DNA of 48,848 bases from Lachnospiraceae bacterium (GCA_022792835.1 JAAWBT010000087.1:1-48848); one strand, 5' to 3'; positions 16,816 through 25,579 are shown, numbered from the stretch's first letter. Program-made: numbers and translations. Notes: a model not told the origin generated them from the sequence alone.

Positions 16816-18336
16816 GTGAATATCAAACGGGCAAAGGAAGAGATCAAGAATACGATAGAAGCCTATCTTCTGAAAGATTCTTTTGGGGAATATGTGATTC
16901 CTGCCATCCGTCAGAGACCAGTGCTTTTGATGGGACCGCCCGGAGTGGGTAAAACACAGATCATGGAACAGATTGCCAGAGAGTGCGGAATCGGCCTGGT
17001 ATCCTACACCATTACCCATCACACCAGGCAGAGTGCGGTTGGGCTGCCTTTTATAAAGGAAAAGGAATATGGCGGGAAAATCTATTCTGTGACAGAATAC
17101 ACCATGAGCGAGATCATTGCTTCTGTCTATGAGAGGATGGAGCGGACCAAAATCCGGGAGGGGATTCTCTTTATTGATGAGATCAACTGTGTGTCAGAGA
17201 CCATGGCCCCCATGATGCTTCAGTTCTTACAGTGCAAAACTTTTGGCAACCAGCAGGTCCCGGAAGGCTGGGTGATTGTGGCGGCGGGGAATCCGCCGGA
17301 GTATAATAAGTCGGTACGGGATTTCGATGTGGTGACTCTGGACCGGGTAAAACGGGTGGATGTGGAGGCAGATTATCCGGTGTGGAAAGAATATGCATAT
17401 CGGGAAAAGCTTCACGGGGCAGTGATTTCTTACCTGGATATCCGGAGAAATAATTTTTACCGGGTGGAGACGACTGTGGACGGTACCCTTTTCGCCACGG
17501 CGAGGGGGTGGGAAGATTTGTCCCAGATATTGTATGTTTATGAGAAACTGGACAAGCCGGTAGACGCACAGGTTGTGGGACAGTATATTCAGTTCCCGAA
17601 AATTGCCAGGGATTTTTCCAATTATCTGGAACTTTACCATAAATATCACCGGGATTATCGGGTGGATGAGGTTCTGGCGGGAAATCCTTCTCCAGAGGCG
17701 ATTTCCAAACTGCATTTTGCAGAGTTTGATGAGCGGTTCAGTGTCATGGGCCTGCTCCTTTCCCGTCTGGGCGAGGAGTTTCGCTGCTGCTATCTGGAGG
17801 ATGCATTTGTCACGGAGCTTTTTGGGCGGCTGAAGGCGCTGCAGGGAAGTGCCGTAAAAGCTGGCTCCTCTTCTTTGACCGGAGTGCAGATCCGGGAGGA
17901 GAGGCTTTTAGAGGAAACGGCTTTTGAAAAGGACAGGGAAGCCGGGCAGCTTGACCGTATGACAGAACATGTCAGGCGCCGGATCATTTCCTGGCTGGGA
18001 AAGATGGAAGGGGTCTCCGACTTTGAGGAGGTGCGGACAGGGTTCGCCAAAGAGACAGAGGCAAGACAGAATCTCATAGACCAGACAGCGCAAAAGCTGG
18101 AATATGCCTTTGATTTCCTGGAGGCAGCTTTCGGAGAAGGCCAGGAGCTGATTCTGTTTGTGACGGAGCTCACGGCGGGATTTTTTAGCGCCTGGTTTAT
18201 CCGGGAGAATGGCTGCGATCGGTATTATAAATACAACAGGGGACTTTTGTTTGCCGAGCGGCAGCAGGCGATTCACGGACAGATTGAGGAGGCAAAAGAC
18301 ATGATGACAGGGGCAGACTGGAAACAGGCTTTTTGA
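16816..18336 (+). CDS. MoxR-type AAA+ ATPase (partner of the upstream VWA protein)
   Basis: A 506-residue ATPase: Walker A GPPGVGKT (about 40-47), Walker B ILFIDEINC (about 117-125), a sensor-1 region VIVAAGNPPEYN, and an arginine-containing VVTLDRVKRV stretch. Residues beyond about 270 form a long C-terminal extension (about 230 residues) with no motif I recognise. The start is GTG 16816, with AAGGAAGGAAGAG upstream; an ATG at 16808 leads to a stop after three codons. It is coupled with the VWA gene before it and precedes larC by 31 bases. MoxR ATPases act together with VWA proteins to mature or remodel metalloproteins. Confidence 0.85.
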   Translation: MNIKRAKEEIKNTIEAYLLKDSFGEYVIPAIRQRPVLLMGPPGVGKTQIMEQIARECGIGLVSYTITHHTRQSAVGLPFIKEKEYGGKIYSVTEYTMSEIIASVYERMERTKIREGILFIDEINCVSETMAPMMLQFLQCKTFGNQQVPEGWVIVAAGNPPEYNKSVRDFDVVTLDRVKRVDVEADYPVWKEYAYREKLHGAVISYLDIRRNNFYRVETTVDGTLFATARGWEDLSQILYVYEKLDKPVDAQVVGQYIQFPKIARDFSNYLELYHKYHRDYRVDEVLAGNPSPEAISKLHFAEFDERFSVMGLLLSRLGEEFRCCYLEDAFVTELFGRLKALQGSAVKAGSSSLTGVQIREERLLEETAFEKDREAGQLDRMTEHVRRRIISWLGKMEGVSDFEEVRTGFAKETEARQNLIDQTAQKLEYAFDFLEAAFGEGQELILFVTELTAGFFSAWFIRENGCDRYYKYNRGLLFAERQQAIHGQIEEAKDMMTGADWKQAF

Positions 18337-18367
18337 ATTCCTGGATATGAGGAAAGGGGAAAGAGGA

Positions 18368-19732
18368 ATGCTTTATTTGGAATGTTATTCCGGCATCAGC
18401 GGAGACATGGCAGTGGCAGCGCTTTTGGATCTGGGAGCCAGCAAAGAAAAGCTTTTGGAGGGGCTTTCCAGCCTGGGCCTTTTGGGCTATGAAGTAAAGA
18501 TCAGCCGCCGGATAAAATGCGGCGTGGAAGCCTGCAGCTTTGATGTGGAGCTTTCCGGGGATGAAGACGGAGGAAGTCATGATTATGTGGAATACAGCTG
18601 CCTGGAACATGATCACAGCCATGGCCAAAAACATGTTCACGGACATGACCACAGTCATGACCACGGACACGGTCATGGAGAAGGGCAGGAGTATGGCCGC
18701 GGTCACAGTCATGGGCATTCTCATGAGCACAGGAATCTGGCGGATATCACAGAGATTATCAGCCGTTCCGGTATGACAGAACAGGCGAAAAAAACAGCCC
18801 TGCAGATTTTTCAGATTGTGGCAGAGGCAGAGGCTAAGGTCCATGGAAAAGCGGTTTCGGAGGTTCATTTCCACGAGGTGGGGGCTGTGGATTCTATTGT
18901 GGATATTGCGGCGGCGGCGATCTGCCTGGATGATTTGGGCATCAGGGAAGCCGTGGTCTCAGACATCTGCGAGGGAAGCGGGCATGTCCATTGTCAGCAC
19001 GGAATCCTGCCGGTCCCCGTACCGGCAGTGACGGCCATCGCAGAGGCCCACGGACTTTCCCTGAGAATGACGGATACGAGAGGGGAAATGGTGACGCCTA
19101 CGGGGGCGGCCATTGCCGCCGGGATACGGACAAAGGAGCGTCTGCCAAAATCTTTCTGTATAAAAAAAACAGGGATGGGAGCTGGGAAAAAAGACTTCCC
19201 CAAAGCAAATATTCTGCGGGCATATCTGATTGAAGAGGGCGGGGAAAAGGCGGCGGAGAGAGAGACTTTGTGGATGATGGAATCCAACATTGACGATGCG
19301 ACCGGGGAGGCGCTGGGGTATGTGATGGACCGTCTTTTAAAGGCGGGGGCCAGGGATGTGTGCTATCTTCCGGCTTTTATGAAAAAAAACCGTCCGGCAT
19401 GGCTGATGAAGGTGGTCTGTGATGAGAGCAACCGGGAGGAACTGGAAGACATTATTTTCCGGCATACCACCACGATCGGTATCCGGCGATATCCTCTGGA
19501 GCGGACCGCGCTGTCAAGGCAGATCCGCTTGGTGGATCTGCCTTACGGTCCTGCCAGAGTCAAAGAGGTGACCAGAGGAGATGCGGTTTTCCATTATCCA
19601 GAATATGAGGATGTGGCCCGATATGCAGACCTTTTAGAGAAACCGTTTCAGGATGTCTATGAAGAAATCCGACAAAAGGCGTCGTTTGCACATGCCGCCG
19701 TAGGCTCTGTGACCAACGGGCAGGAGGAATAA
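18368..19732 (+). CDS. larC: nickel pincer cofactor biosynthesis protein LarC (nickel insertase)
   Basis: LarC inserts nickel into pyridinium-3,5-bisthiocarboxylic acid mononucleotide, using CTP, to finish the NPN cofactor of LarA-type racemases. The 454-residue protein starts MLYLECYSGISGDM, a LarC hallmark. It has a histidine-rich segment at about 81-121 (some 17 His) that would bind or buffer nickel. The phrases VHFHEVGAVDSIVDI, PVPVPAVTAI and GEMVTPTGAA follow, and the C-terminal part has ESNIDDATGEALGYVMD and TTIGIRR. In Lactobacillus plantarum LarC is made by a frameshift joining LarC1 and LarC2; here it is one continuous frame. AAAGAGGA sets the start at 18368. larE begins one base after the stop. 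Confidence 0.95.
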   Translation: MLYLECYSGISGDMAVAALLDLGASKEKLLEGLSSLGLLGYEVKISRRIKCGVEACSFDVELSGDEDGGSHDYVEYSCLEHDHSHGQKHVHGHDHSHDHGHGHGEGQEYGRGHSHGHSHEHRNLADITEIISRSGMTEQAKKTALQIFQIVAEAEAKVHGKAVSEVHFHEVGAVDSIVDIAAAAICLDDLGIREAVVSDICEGSGHVHCQHGILPVPVPAVTAIAEAHGLSLRMTDTRGEMVTPTGAAIAAGIRTKERLPKSFCIKKTGMGAGKKDFPKANILRAYLIEEGGEKAAERETLWMMESNIDDATGEALGYVMDRLLKAGARDVCYLPAFMKKNRPAWLMKVVCDESNREELEDIIFRHTTTIGIRRYPLERTALSRQIRLVDLPYGPARVKEVTRGDAVFHYPEYEDVARYADLLEKPFQDVYEEIRQKASFAHAAVGSVTNGQEE

Positions 19733-19733
19733 A

Positions 19734-20543
19734 ATGTACGATTATATGGATAAAAAAGAAAAGTTGGAAGAACTTTTGAGAGAATCAGTAAAAAAGGGCC
19801 TTTGCATCGCCTTCTCCGGCGGCGTGGACAGCAGCCTTCTGCTGGCGGCGGCCTGCAAAGAGCAGAGGAAGTCCGGGGGTACGGTATTCGGAGTCATGTT
19901 TGATACATTTCTCCACACAAAGAGAGATGAAGAGGCAGCCAGGAAGGTGTCCATGGAATGCGGGGCCGATTTTGCCGTTCTTTCCATAAATGAGCTGGAT
20001 AATCCGGTGATTTTGAATAATCCGAAGGATCGCTGTTACCAGTGCAAAAAATATTTGTTTGCCAGATTAAAAGAATTTGCCGGGGAGCATCAGTGCGGTG
20101 TGATTATGGACGGTACCAATGCAGACGACGGGAAAGCTTACCGGCCGGGGATGAGAGCCCTCTCGGAACTTGGGATTTTAAGTCCGCTGAAGGAAACGGG
20201 ATTTACGAAAGAGGACATACGGCGTCTGGCAGGAGAATACAGGATCTCATCGGCAGAGAGACCCTCCGATTCCTGCCTTGCCACCAGGCTTCCCTACGGG
20301 GAGCATCTGGACAAAGCTGTCCTTGCGCGGATCGCCAGGGGAGAAGAATATCTTTCCAGGCTGGGTTTTACTGCGTTGAGAATCAGGCTTCACGGCCCGG
20401 TGGCCAGAATCGAGATTTTGCCGGAACAGTTTTCCTTGTTCTTAAATTTGAGGGAGGACATTACTGAGAGGCTGAAAGAATTTGGTTTTACTTACATTAC
20501 CCTGGATGTAGAAGGTTTTCGCTCTGGGAGTATGGACATATAG
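19734..20543 (+). CDS. larE: ATP-dependent sulfur transferase LarE
   Basis: LarE adenylates the carboxylates of the LarB product and replaces oxygen with sulfur. The 269-residue protein has the PP-loop SGGVDSS at 28-34, the phrase VIMDGTNADD, and RPSDSCLATRLPYGE with Cys181 at the place of the sacrificial sulfur-donor cysteine of L. plantarum LarE. Two further cysteines in DRCYQCKK (101 and 104) raise the possibility of the iron-sulfur-cluster variant of LarE, which recycles sulfur instead of consuming its cysteine; that is inference. The start is ATG 19734 with AGGAGG six bases upstream, one base after the larC stop. Confidence 0.93.
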   Translation: MYDYMDKKEKLEELLRESVKKGLCIAFSGGVDSSLLLAAACKEQRKSGGTVFGVMFDTFLHTKRDEEAARKVSMECGADFAVLSINELDNPVILNNPKDRCYQCKKYLFARLKEFAGEHQCGVIMDGTNADDGKAYRPGMRALSELGILSPLKETGFTKEDIRRLAGEYRISSAERPSDSCLATRLPYGEHLDKAVLARIARGEEYLSRLGFTALRIRLHGPVARIEILPEQFSLFLNLREDITERLKEFGFTYITLDVEGFRSGSMDI

Positions 20544-20600
20544 AGCTGGAAAATATAAAGATGAGAAGCGGGGCAATCGAGACAGAGGGGTTGAGATCAT

Positions 20601-21347
20601 ATGGAAATAAAGGAGCTGTTGGAGCAGGTGAAGGCGGGGACGCTTCCTGTGGAGGAGGCGGAGATTATGCTGGGCGCTCAGGAGTACGAGGACATCGGCT
20701 GTGCCAAGATTGATTTCCACCGGAGTGCGCGGCGGGGATTCGGCGAGGTGATTTTCTGCCAGGGAAAAAAGACGGATCACCTGGTCCATATTTATGAGAG
20801 CTTCCGGGACAAAGGGGTGAACGTCATGGGAACCAGGGCGGAGGCCAGTCAGTATGAGGCCGTGCGCCTTTCTGTGCCGGAAGTCTGTTACGATGAGGTC
20901 TCCAGGATACTCAAATATGAGCCGGAGCCGGCAAAGCAGACAGGCTTGGTGGCAGTGTGTACTGGAGGGACTGCGGACATCCCTGTGGCGGAGGAGGCTG
21001 CCCAGACAGCGGAATTTCATGGAAGCCAGGTACTCAGAGTCTTTGACGTGGGAGTAGCTGGGATCCACCGGCTGTTTTCTAAAATAGAGGAAATTCGGAA
21101 GGCCAACTGTATTGTGGCGGTGGCGGGAATGGAAGGCGCCCTGGGCGGGGTTATCACAGGACTTGTAGACAAGCCGGTCATCGCAGTTCCGACCTCAGTG
21201 GGATACGGAGCCGGTTTAAACGGGATCGCCCCTCTTCTTGGCATGCTCAACTCCTGTGCAGAGGGGATGGCTGTGGTCAATATTGATAACGGGTTTGGGG
21301 CCGGATATATGGGGGCGCAGATCAACCGGTTGATTTGCAAGTCTTAA
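20601..21347 (+). CDS. larB: nicotinate adenine dinucleotide carboxylase/hydrolase LarB
   Basis: LarB carboxylates nicotinic acid adenine dinucleotide and releases AMP, the first step of nickel-pincer cofactor synthesis. The 248-residue protein has an N-terminal helical part and a PurE-like C-terminal domain with CTGGTADIPVAEEAA, VAVAGMEGALGGVITGL and PTSVGYGAGLNGIAPLLGMLNS, all typical of LarB. With larC and larE the complete biosynthetic set is present in this window. No larA racemase gene is here, so the enzyme using the cofactor must be encoded elsewhere. Confidence 0.95.
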   Translation: MEIKELLEQVKAGTLPVEEAEIMLGAQEYEDIGCAKIDFHRSARRGFGEVIFCQGKKTDHLVHIYESFRDKGVNVMGTRAEASQYEAVRLSVPEVCYDEVSRILKYEPEPAKQTGLVAVCTGGTADIPVAEEAAQTAEFHGSQVLRVFDVGVAGIHRLFSKIEEIRKANCIVAVAGMEGALGGVITGLVDKPVIAVPTSVGYGAGLNGIAPLLGMLNSCAEGMAVVNIDNGFGAGYMGAQINRLICKS

Positions 21348-21429
21348 AATTTCCTCTTTTTTTGACCGTGTGTGTTCTTGTCAACTGATGGTAGGGATGT
21401 AGAAATATGAAATAGAAAGGAAACGGGAG

Positions 21430-22353
21430 ATGTTAGAGGCAACGGAAATACTGCGGGAGCAGGGAGTGGACGAAGGGCTGATTAGGGATGTGGAGTCGTT
21501 CCGGGGACAGTATCCGGTGGAGGAGAGTGAGCGGGGACGGACCTCGCCGCCTTCGATTCCTTTTTATGGAAAAGAAATTTTGGAGCAGGCCATTGCCGGG
21601 CTTTTACAGGGAGAAAATCTTTTGCTTTCCGGATCCAAAGCTACGGGCAAGAATGTGCTGGCAGAAAATCTGGCCTGGATTTTCGGAAGGCCGGCTTACA
21701 ATATTTCCTTTCATGTCAATACAGACAGCAGTTCTCTGATCGGAACGGATACCTTTATAGACAACGAAGTGAGGCTCAGAGAGGGGCCGGTGTATCAGTG
21801 TGCCAGATACGGTGGATTCGGCGTACTGGATGAGATTAATATGGCGAAAAACGATGCGGTGTCCGTGCTTCATGCTACGCTGGACTTCCGCCGGGTCATC
21901 GAGGTGCCCGGATACGGGAAGCTTAATCTTCATCCGGCGGCCCGCTTCATTGCCACCATGAATTACGGTTATGCGGGTACAAGAGAGTTGAATGAGGCGT
22001 TGGTTTCCAGATTCCTTGTGATTGACATGCCTCCGGTGGACGAGGAGACGCTGCTTAAAATTTTCAGGATAACCTTTCCGGACGGAAAAGAGCCGGCCAT
22101 GGAACAGTTTGCCGGACTGTTTCTGGATCTTCAGCTGAAGGCATTCAACGGGGAGATCACCACCAGGCCCCTGGATCTTCGGGGGCTTCTGGCGGCCATG
22201 AAGACTATCCGCAGCGGCCTGAAACCTGTCCTGGCGGTGAAGATGGGCATTACCAATAAGACCTTCGACATCTTTGAAAAGGAGATCATCGGGGACGTGG
22301 TCATGACCAGGATCCCGGATGACTGGACGGCGGGAGATGTGTTTGAGAGCTGA
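21430..22353 (+). CDS. MoxR/NorQ-type AAA+ ATPase (second AAA-VWA pair)
   Basis: A 307-residue ATPase of the MoxR, CbbQ/NorQ class. Walker A is GSKATGKN (about 68-75), Walker B FGVLDEINMA (about 129-138), and sensor 1 lies in FIATMNYGYAGTRELNEALVSRF, which also supplies the arginine finger. It is much shorter than the ATPase at 16816 and not a close copy of it. The start ATG 21430 has AAAGGAAACGGGAG upstream. The VWA gene follows 37 bases later. CbbQ/NorQ partners activate metal-containing enzymes together with CbbO/NorD VWA proteins, which fits the neighbouring nickel-cofactor genes. Confidence 0.87.
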   Translation: MLEATEILREQGVDEGLIRDVESFRGQYPVEESERGRTSPPSIPFYGKEILEQAIAGLLQGENLLLSGSKATGKNVLAENLAWIFGRPAYNISFHVNTDSSSLIGTDTFIDNEVRLREGPVYQCARYGGFGVLDEINMAKNDAVSVLHATLDFRRVIEVPGYGKLNLHPAARFIATMNYGYAGTRELNEALVSRFLVIDMPPVDEETLLKIFRITFPDGKEPAMEQFAGLFLDLQLKAFNGEITTRPLDLRGLLAAMKTIRSGLKPVLAVKMGITNKTFDIFEKEIIGDVVMTRIPDDWTAGDVFES

Positions 22354-22376
22354 GGGGTAGCAGTGAGGAGGAAGCG

Positions 22377-22394
22377 ATGGTGGGACGGCGATGA
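22377..22394 (+). other. five-codon minicistron overlapping the VWA start
   Basis: ATG at 22377, five codons (MVGRR) and TGA at 22392-22394. The stop overlaps the start of the VWA gene as ATGA. The strongest Shine-Dalgarno in the area (GAGGAGG) serves this minicistron, while the VWA start at 22391 has little of its own. Translational coupling through the short frame is plausible. Confidence 0.35.
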
Positions 22395-24166
22395 AAGAAT
22401 ATATGGAAAACGAACTGGAGCTGGAGACTGCCAACCGGGTCCGGAATCTGATGTGGACAGTCAGCGGGGATTACTCGCTGGATGTTAAGCTGGATGTGGA
22501 TTCATTTCAGAAATCCCGCTATATTTCTTTATATGATGCCGTGAAACAGGGGGCCTTTGCCAAATATTTTGATAAAGACGCCCTGGCTCTTTATGTGGTG
22601 AAAAAGGTGTTTTTGGGGGCCGACGAGAGGAATTTGATGAATTTGGCCCAGATCTGTGTGGATGGGGCAAGCCACAGGCAGGCGGAGGCAGAACGGAGCG
22701 GCATCGCCGCCCTCAGAAAGCGGGCATTTTCCGACACACTGGATCTGGAGTACCGGCGATTGACAGAATCCCTGACAGGAATGTTAAAGCTTACGGTGAT
22801 GAAACGGGCCCTTGACCCTTCTTACCGGACCACGAAAAAGCTTTCGGAGGCAGCAAAGAGGGTGGAAAGCCTGGAGAATGCAGAGGAGACCATGGATTTA
22901 ATCCGGGTGGTGGACGGCCTCTACAACAGCCTTTTGGACAATACCTTTGAGGCGAAACAGGGGAATCTGGAAGAGGTCCTTTCTGTCACCCTGGAAGAGC
23001 TCGCCGAATACGGCTGGAAGGATTTTTTGAAAGAGGACGCTTCGGAGGAAAGCTTTGAAGAATATATGAGGCGGGTCTCCCGGAGCATGATGCGGACCGA
23101 TTCCGAGGAGAAGGAAAAGGAAGAACAGAAAGCGGAAGGAGGCGGCGCCCATGTGGTGCGGATCACAGAGGAGGACCTTAAGAAAGTCTATTCCTATGTG
23201 GAACTGAATTTTGGGAAGTCGTATATGGGGCGGCTGGAAAGCAGACGGTTGGATTTTAAGCTGTGCCGGGGGGCCCACGGAGACTGCAGCCTGTATTTTA
23301 CGGAGGGGATTTTGAGAAATCCGGTGCGGAACAATTACCAGTATCAGTATGCTCTCAGGCAGGCGGAGCAGAACCGGAGGGGATATGCCCAGAATCACAA
23401 TTTGGCAAGAAAAAATATTTCCATCCTGACGGACGTGCTGAAACAGGCCCTTGTCCGCAGAAGCGAACGGGAACAGATGCGGGACACTTATGGGCAGGTA
23501 GTGCCGAACTTTCTTTGGAAGGTGGGAAGAACCAGGGATAGGAAGCTGTTTACGAGAGACCTAAACCAGAACGCCTCAGATTTCGTGGTGGATGTGCTCA
23601 TCGACGCCAGCGGCTCCCAGCGGGTAAGGCAGCCAAAGGTGGCACTGCAGGGTTACATTATCAGCCGGGCGCTCAGTAATGCGGGGCTTCCTCATCGGGT
23701 TATGAGCTTTTGCAGCTTTTGGGATTACACCATTCTCCACCGGTTCCGGGACTATGATGAAGACCGGGCGGCAGATAAAAACATCATGGAATACACCACT
23801 TCTTCCAACAATCGGGACGGTCTGGCAGTCCGGGCCGCCGCGGACGGGCTTCTCACCAGGGAAGAAGAGAATAAGATTTTGATCGTGCTGAGCGACGGCC
23901 GCCCCAATGACATCATTGTAAACCGGCCTAACAGTAAAAATCCTCGATCCTATGGCGGAGAATATGCAGTCATGGACACGGCCAGAGAAGTCCGCTACGC
24001 TAGAAGTATGGGGATTTCTGTTCTCGGCGTATTCGCTGGAAGAGAGACAGACCTGGCAGCGGAGAAGAAAATTTTTGGAAAAGATTTTGCCTATATCCGG
24101 GACATTGCCAACTTCTCCAATGTGGTGGGGATGTATTTAAAAAGGCAGATGGACACAGAAGAGTAA
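22391..24166 (+). CDS. NorD/CobT-like VWA-domain protein (second AAA-VWA pair)
   Basis: A 591-residue protein. The first 380 residues are mostly helical and charged, with an acidic/lysine stretch near 238-252 (EEKEKEEQKAE). The VWA domain occupies about 395-591 with the intact MIDAS DASGS (about 405-409), a conserved Ser/Thr region around YTTSSNNRDG and ILIVLSDGRPND. This layout, a large helical arm followed by a C-terminal VWA, is that of NorD, CbbO and CobT-like partners of MoxR ATPases. It probably recruits a client to the ATPase encoded just upstream. It is the last gene of the lar/AAA/VWA cluster. Confidence 0.85.
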   Translation: MKEYMENELELETANRVRNLMWTVSGDYSLDVKLDVDSFQKSRYISLYDAVKQGAFAKYFDKDALALYVVKKVFLGADERNLMNLAQICVDGASHRQAEAERSGIAALRKRAFSDTLDLEYRRLTESLTGMLKLTVMKRALDPSYRTTKKLSEAAKRVESLENAEETMDLIRVVDGLYNSLLDNTFEAKQGNLEEVLSVTLEELAEYGWKDFLKEDASEESFEEYMRRVSRSMMRTDSEEKEKEEQKAEGGGAHVVRITEEDLKKVYSYVELNFGKSYMGRLESRRLDFKLCRGAHGDCSLYFTEGILRNPVRNNYQYQYALRQAEQNRRGYAQNHNLARKNISILTDVLKQALVRRSEREQMRDTYGQVVPNFLWKVGRTRDRKLFTRDLNQNASDFVVDVLIDASGSQRVRQPKVALQGYIISRALSNAGLPHRVMSFCSFWDYTILHRFRDYDEDRAADKNIMEYTTSSNNRDGLAVRAAADGLLTREEENKILIVLSDGRPNDIIVNRPNSKNPRSYGGEYAVMDTAREVRYARSMGISVLGVFAGRETDLAAEKKIFGKDFAYIRDIANFSNVVGMYLKRQMDTEE

Positions 24167-24202
24167 GGGAAGAACAGGATAAGGGCATTCACCTAAAATA
24201 AA

Positions 24203-24232
24203 TTGACACAAAAGACTGCCGTATAGTATCAT
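24203..24232 (+). promoter_or_regulatory. probable promoter of the 24285 gene
   Basis: A perfect TTGACA at 24203-24208 followed at 18 bases by TATCAT (24227-24232); TAGTAT at 24224-24229 gives a 15-base spacer instead. The -10 is uncertain, the -35 convincing. Confidence 0.45.
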
Positions 24233-24284
24233 GGATTACAAAGATATGGATGTTGAGGAAGATTCTAAAAGGGGGGACAGTAGT

Positions 24285-24719
24285 ATGGGTGTGAGAATCA
24301 GTGATTATGGCCGGACAAGGGAGATGATGAAGCTGCAGGAAGCGAAATTTTCCACAGCGAATAAAGAAGAGAAGCCTGTGGAGAAAAAGCCTTCCGGGGA
24401 ACTTTATACAGATGCGCCTGCGGTGAAACTGGAAATTTCCAGGACAAGAAAAGAAAGCCTGAAAACGCATATCTACTGCAGACCAATGCGCAATAATCTG
24501 GGCGCGCTTTATCCGGAAATGGGAGACGCAGAGAGTTTGATTGAGAAAGAGAAACAGGCAATCAAGGCGGAACAGGAGCAGCGCACAGAAAACGAAGCGT
24601 TTCTGGAAGAACTGGATGAACAGTTAAAGACATCAATCCGGGATTTTGTTATGCAGTGCGTGAGAGAGAGCATCGATGACACCACGAAAATGCTTGCAAA
24701 TTTTGCATTGACGGTATGA
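24285..24719 (+). CDS. hypothetical protein, 144 aa, coiled-coil
   Basis: I do not recognise this protein. It is soluble, with no signal peptide or membrane segment. The first 60 residues are basic and mixed, including REMMKLQEAKF. Residues about 85-120 form a charged helix rich in Glu, Lys and Gln (ESLIEKEKQAIKAEQEQ) that would be a coiled coil, and the C-terminal part is a second helix. The start ATG 24285 has a GGGGGG ribosome-binding site; a start at 24231 would overlap the promoter. It lies 43 bases before the SDR gene and may share its transcript. Confidence 0.65.
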   Translation: MGVRISDYGRTREMMKLQEAKFSTANKEEKPVEKKPSGELYTDAPAVKLEISRTRKESLKTHIYCRPMRNNLGALYPEMGDAESLIEKEKQAIKAEQEQRTENEAFLEELDEQLKTSIRDFVMQCVRESIDDTTKMLANFALTV

Positions 24720-24762
24720 TGGAGACAACAAAAGTGTCGAGAGCTTCAGATCGGAGGTAAGG

Positions 24763-25521
24763 ATGAGCGAATACAAGAAATTCAGTTATGATCTGCTTTT
24801 AACCGGCAAAGTGGCAGTGATCAGCGGAGGGACGAGCGGGATCGGAAAGTCCATTGCAGAAGTGATGGCGTACCGCGGCGCGAAGGTCATTATCCTGGGG
24901 CGGAAGCAGGTGGAAGAGACGGCAAAGGAGCTGGGAGCGGCAGGTAAGGTTCTGGAGCTTAGGGACCGGGCCGCCATGAAAAAGGTGGTAGAAGAGATCG
25001 CGAAGGAGTATGGAACCATTGACATTCTGGTCAACAGCGCGGGGATTGGTTCCGGCGTGCCGGCTGCAGAGATTTCGGAAGAGGAAGTGCGCGAAGTACT
25101 CAATGTCAATTTGGAATCTGCCTTCTTTCTGACTCAGGAGGTCGGCAAGGTTATGATTGCGTCAGGGCGGGGCGGACGAATCATCAATATCGCTTCCGAT
25201 GCGGGAATCAGCGCAGTGGAAAACCATCTGGCCTATTCTGCCAGCAAAGCGGGCCTTTTGTCCGTGACAAGGACCCTGGCGCTGGAGTGGGGAAAATATG
25301 GGATCACTGCCAATGCAATCTCGCCGACGGTTGTGATGACGCCCATGTCCAGGGCCTACTGGGTTGGAGAGCGAGCCGAAAAACGTCTGGCCCAGATGCC
25401 GGTGGGCCGGTTTGGAGAGATGGACGAGATTGCTGCCGCCGCCGCATTCCTTGCCAGTGACGGCGCCCAGATGATCAACGGGCATAATCTCGTAATAGAC
25501 GGCGGATTGAGTATCTGTTAA
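24763..25521 (+). CDS. short-chain dehydrogenase/reductase
   Basis: A 252-residue classical SDR. It has the NAD(P)-binding GGTSGIGKSIAE (about 22-33), the NSAGIGSG stretch, catalytic Ser in IASDAGIS, and YSASKAG with Tyr and Lys, then SPTVVMTPM and NGHNLVIDGG at the end. The lack of an Arg in the Rossmann fold after the first strand cannot settle NAD versus NADP preference by eye. It resembles polyol or gluconate dehydrogenases of the FabG-like group more than true fabG. Substrate unknown. GGAGGTAAGG precedes the start. A strong terminator follows. Confidence 0.85.
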   Translation: MSEYKKFSYDLLLTGKVAVISGGTSGIGKSIAEVMAYRGAKVIILGRKQVEETAKELGAAGKVLELRDRAAMKKVVEEIAKEYGTIDILVNSAGIGSGVPAAEISEEEVREVLNVNLESAFFLTQEVGKVMIASGRGGRIINIASDAGISAVENHLAYSASKAGLLSVTRTLALEWGKYGITANAISPTVVMTPMSRAYWVGERAEKRLAQMPVGRFGEMDEIAAAAAFLASDGAQMINGHNLVIDGGLSIC

Positions 25522-25540
25522 AAAAATATGGAAGAGATGA

Positions 25541-25579
25541 GCTCCTGAAGGCGGCAAGAGGCTTTCAGGGGCTTTTTTT
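25541..25579 (+). terminator. Rho-independent terminator after the SDR gene
   Basis: GCTCCTGAAGGC pairs with GCTTTCAGGGGC across a short loop (12 pairs with two G-T type), followed by seven T residues. Confidence 0.85.
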
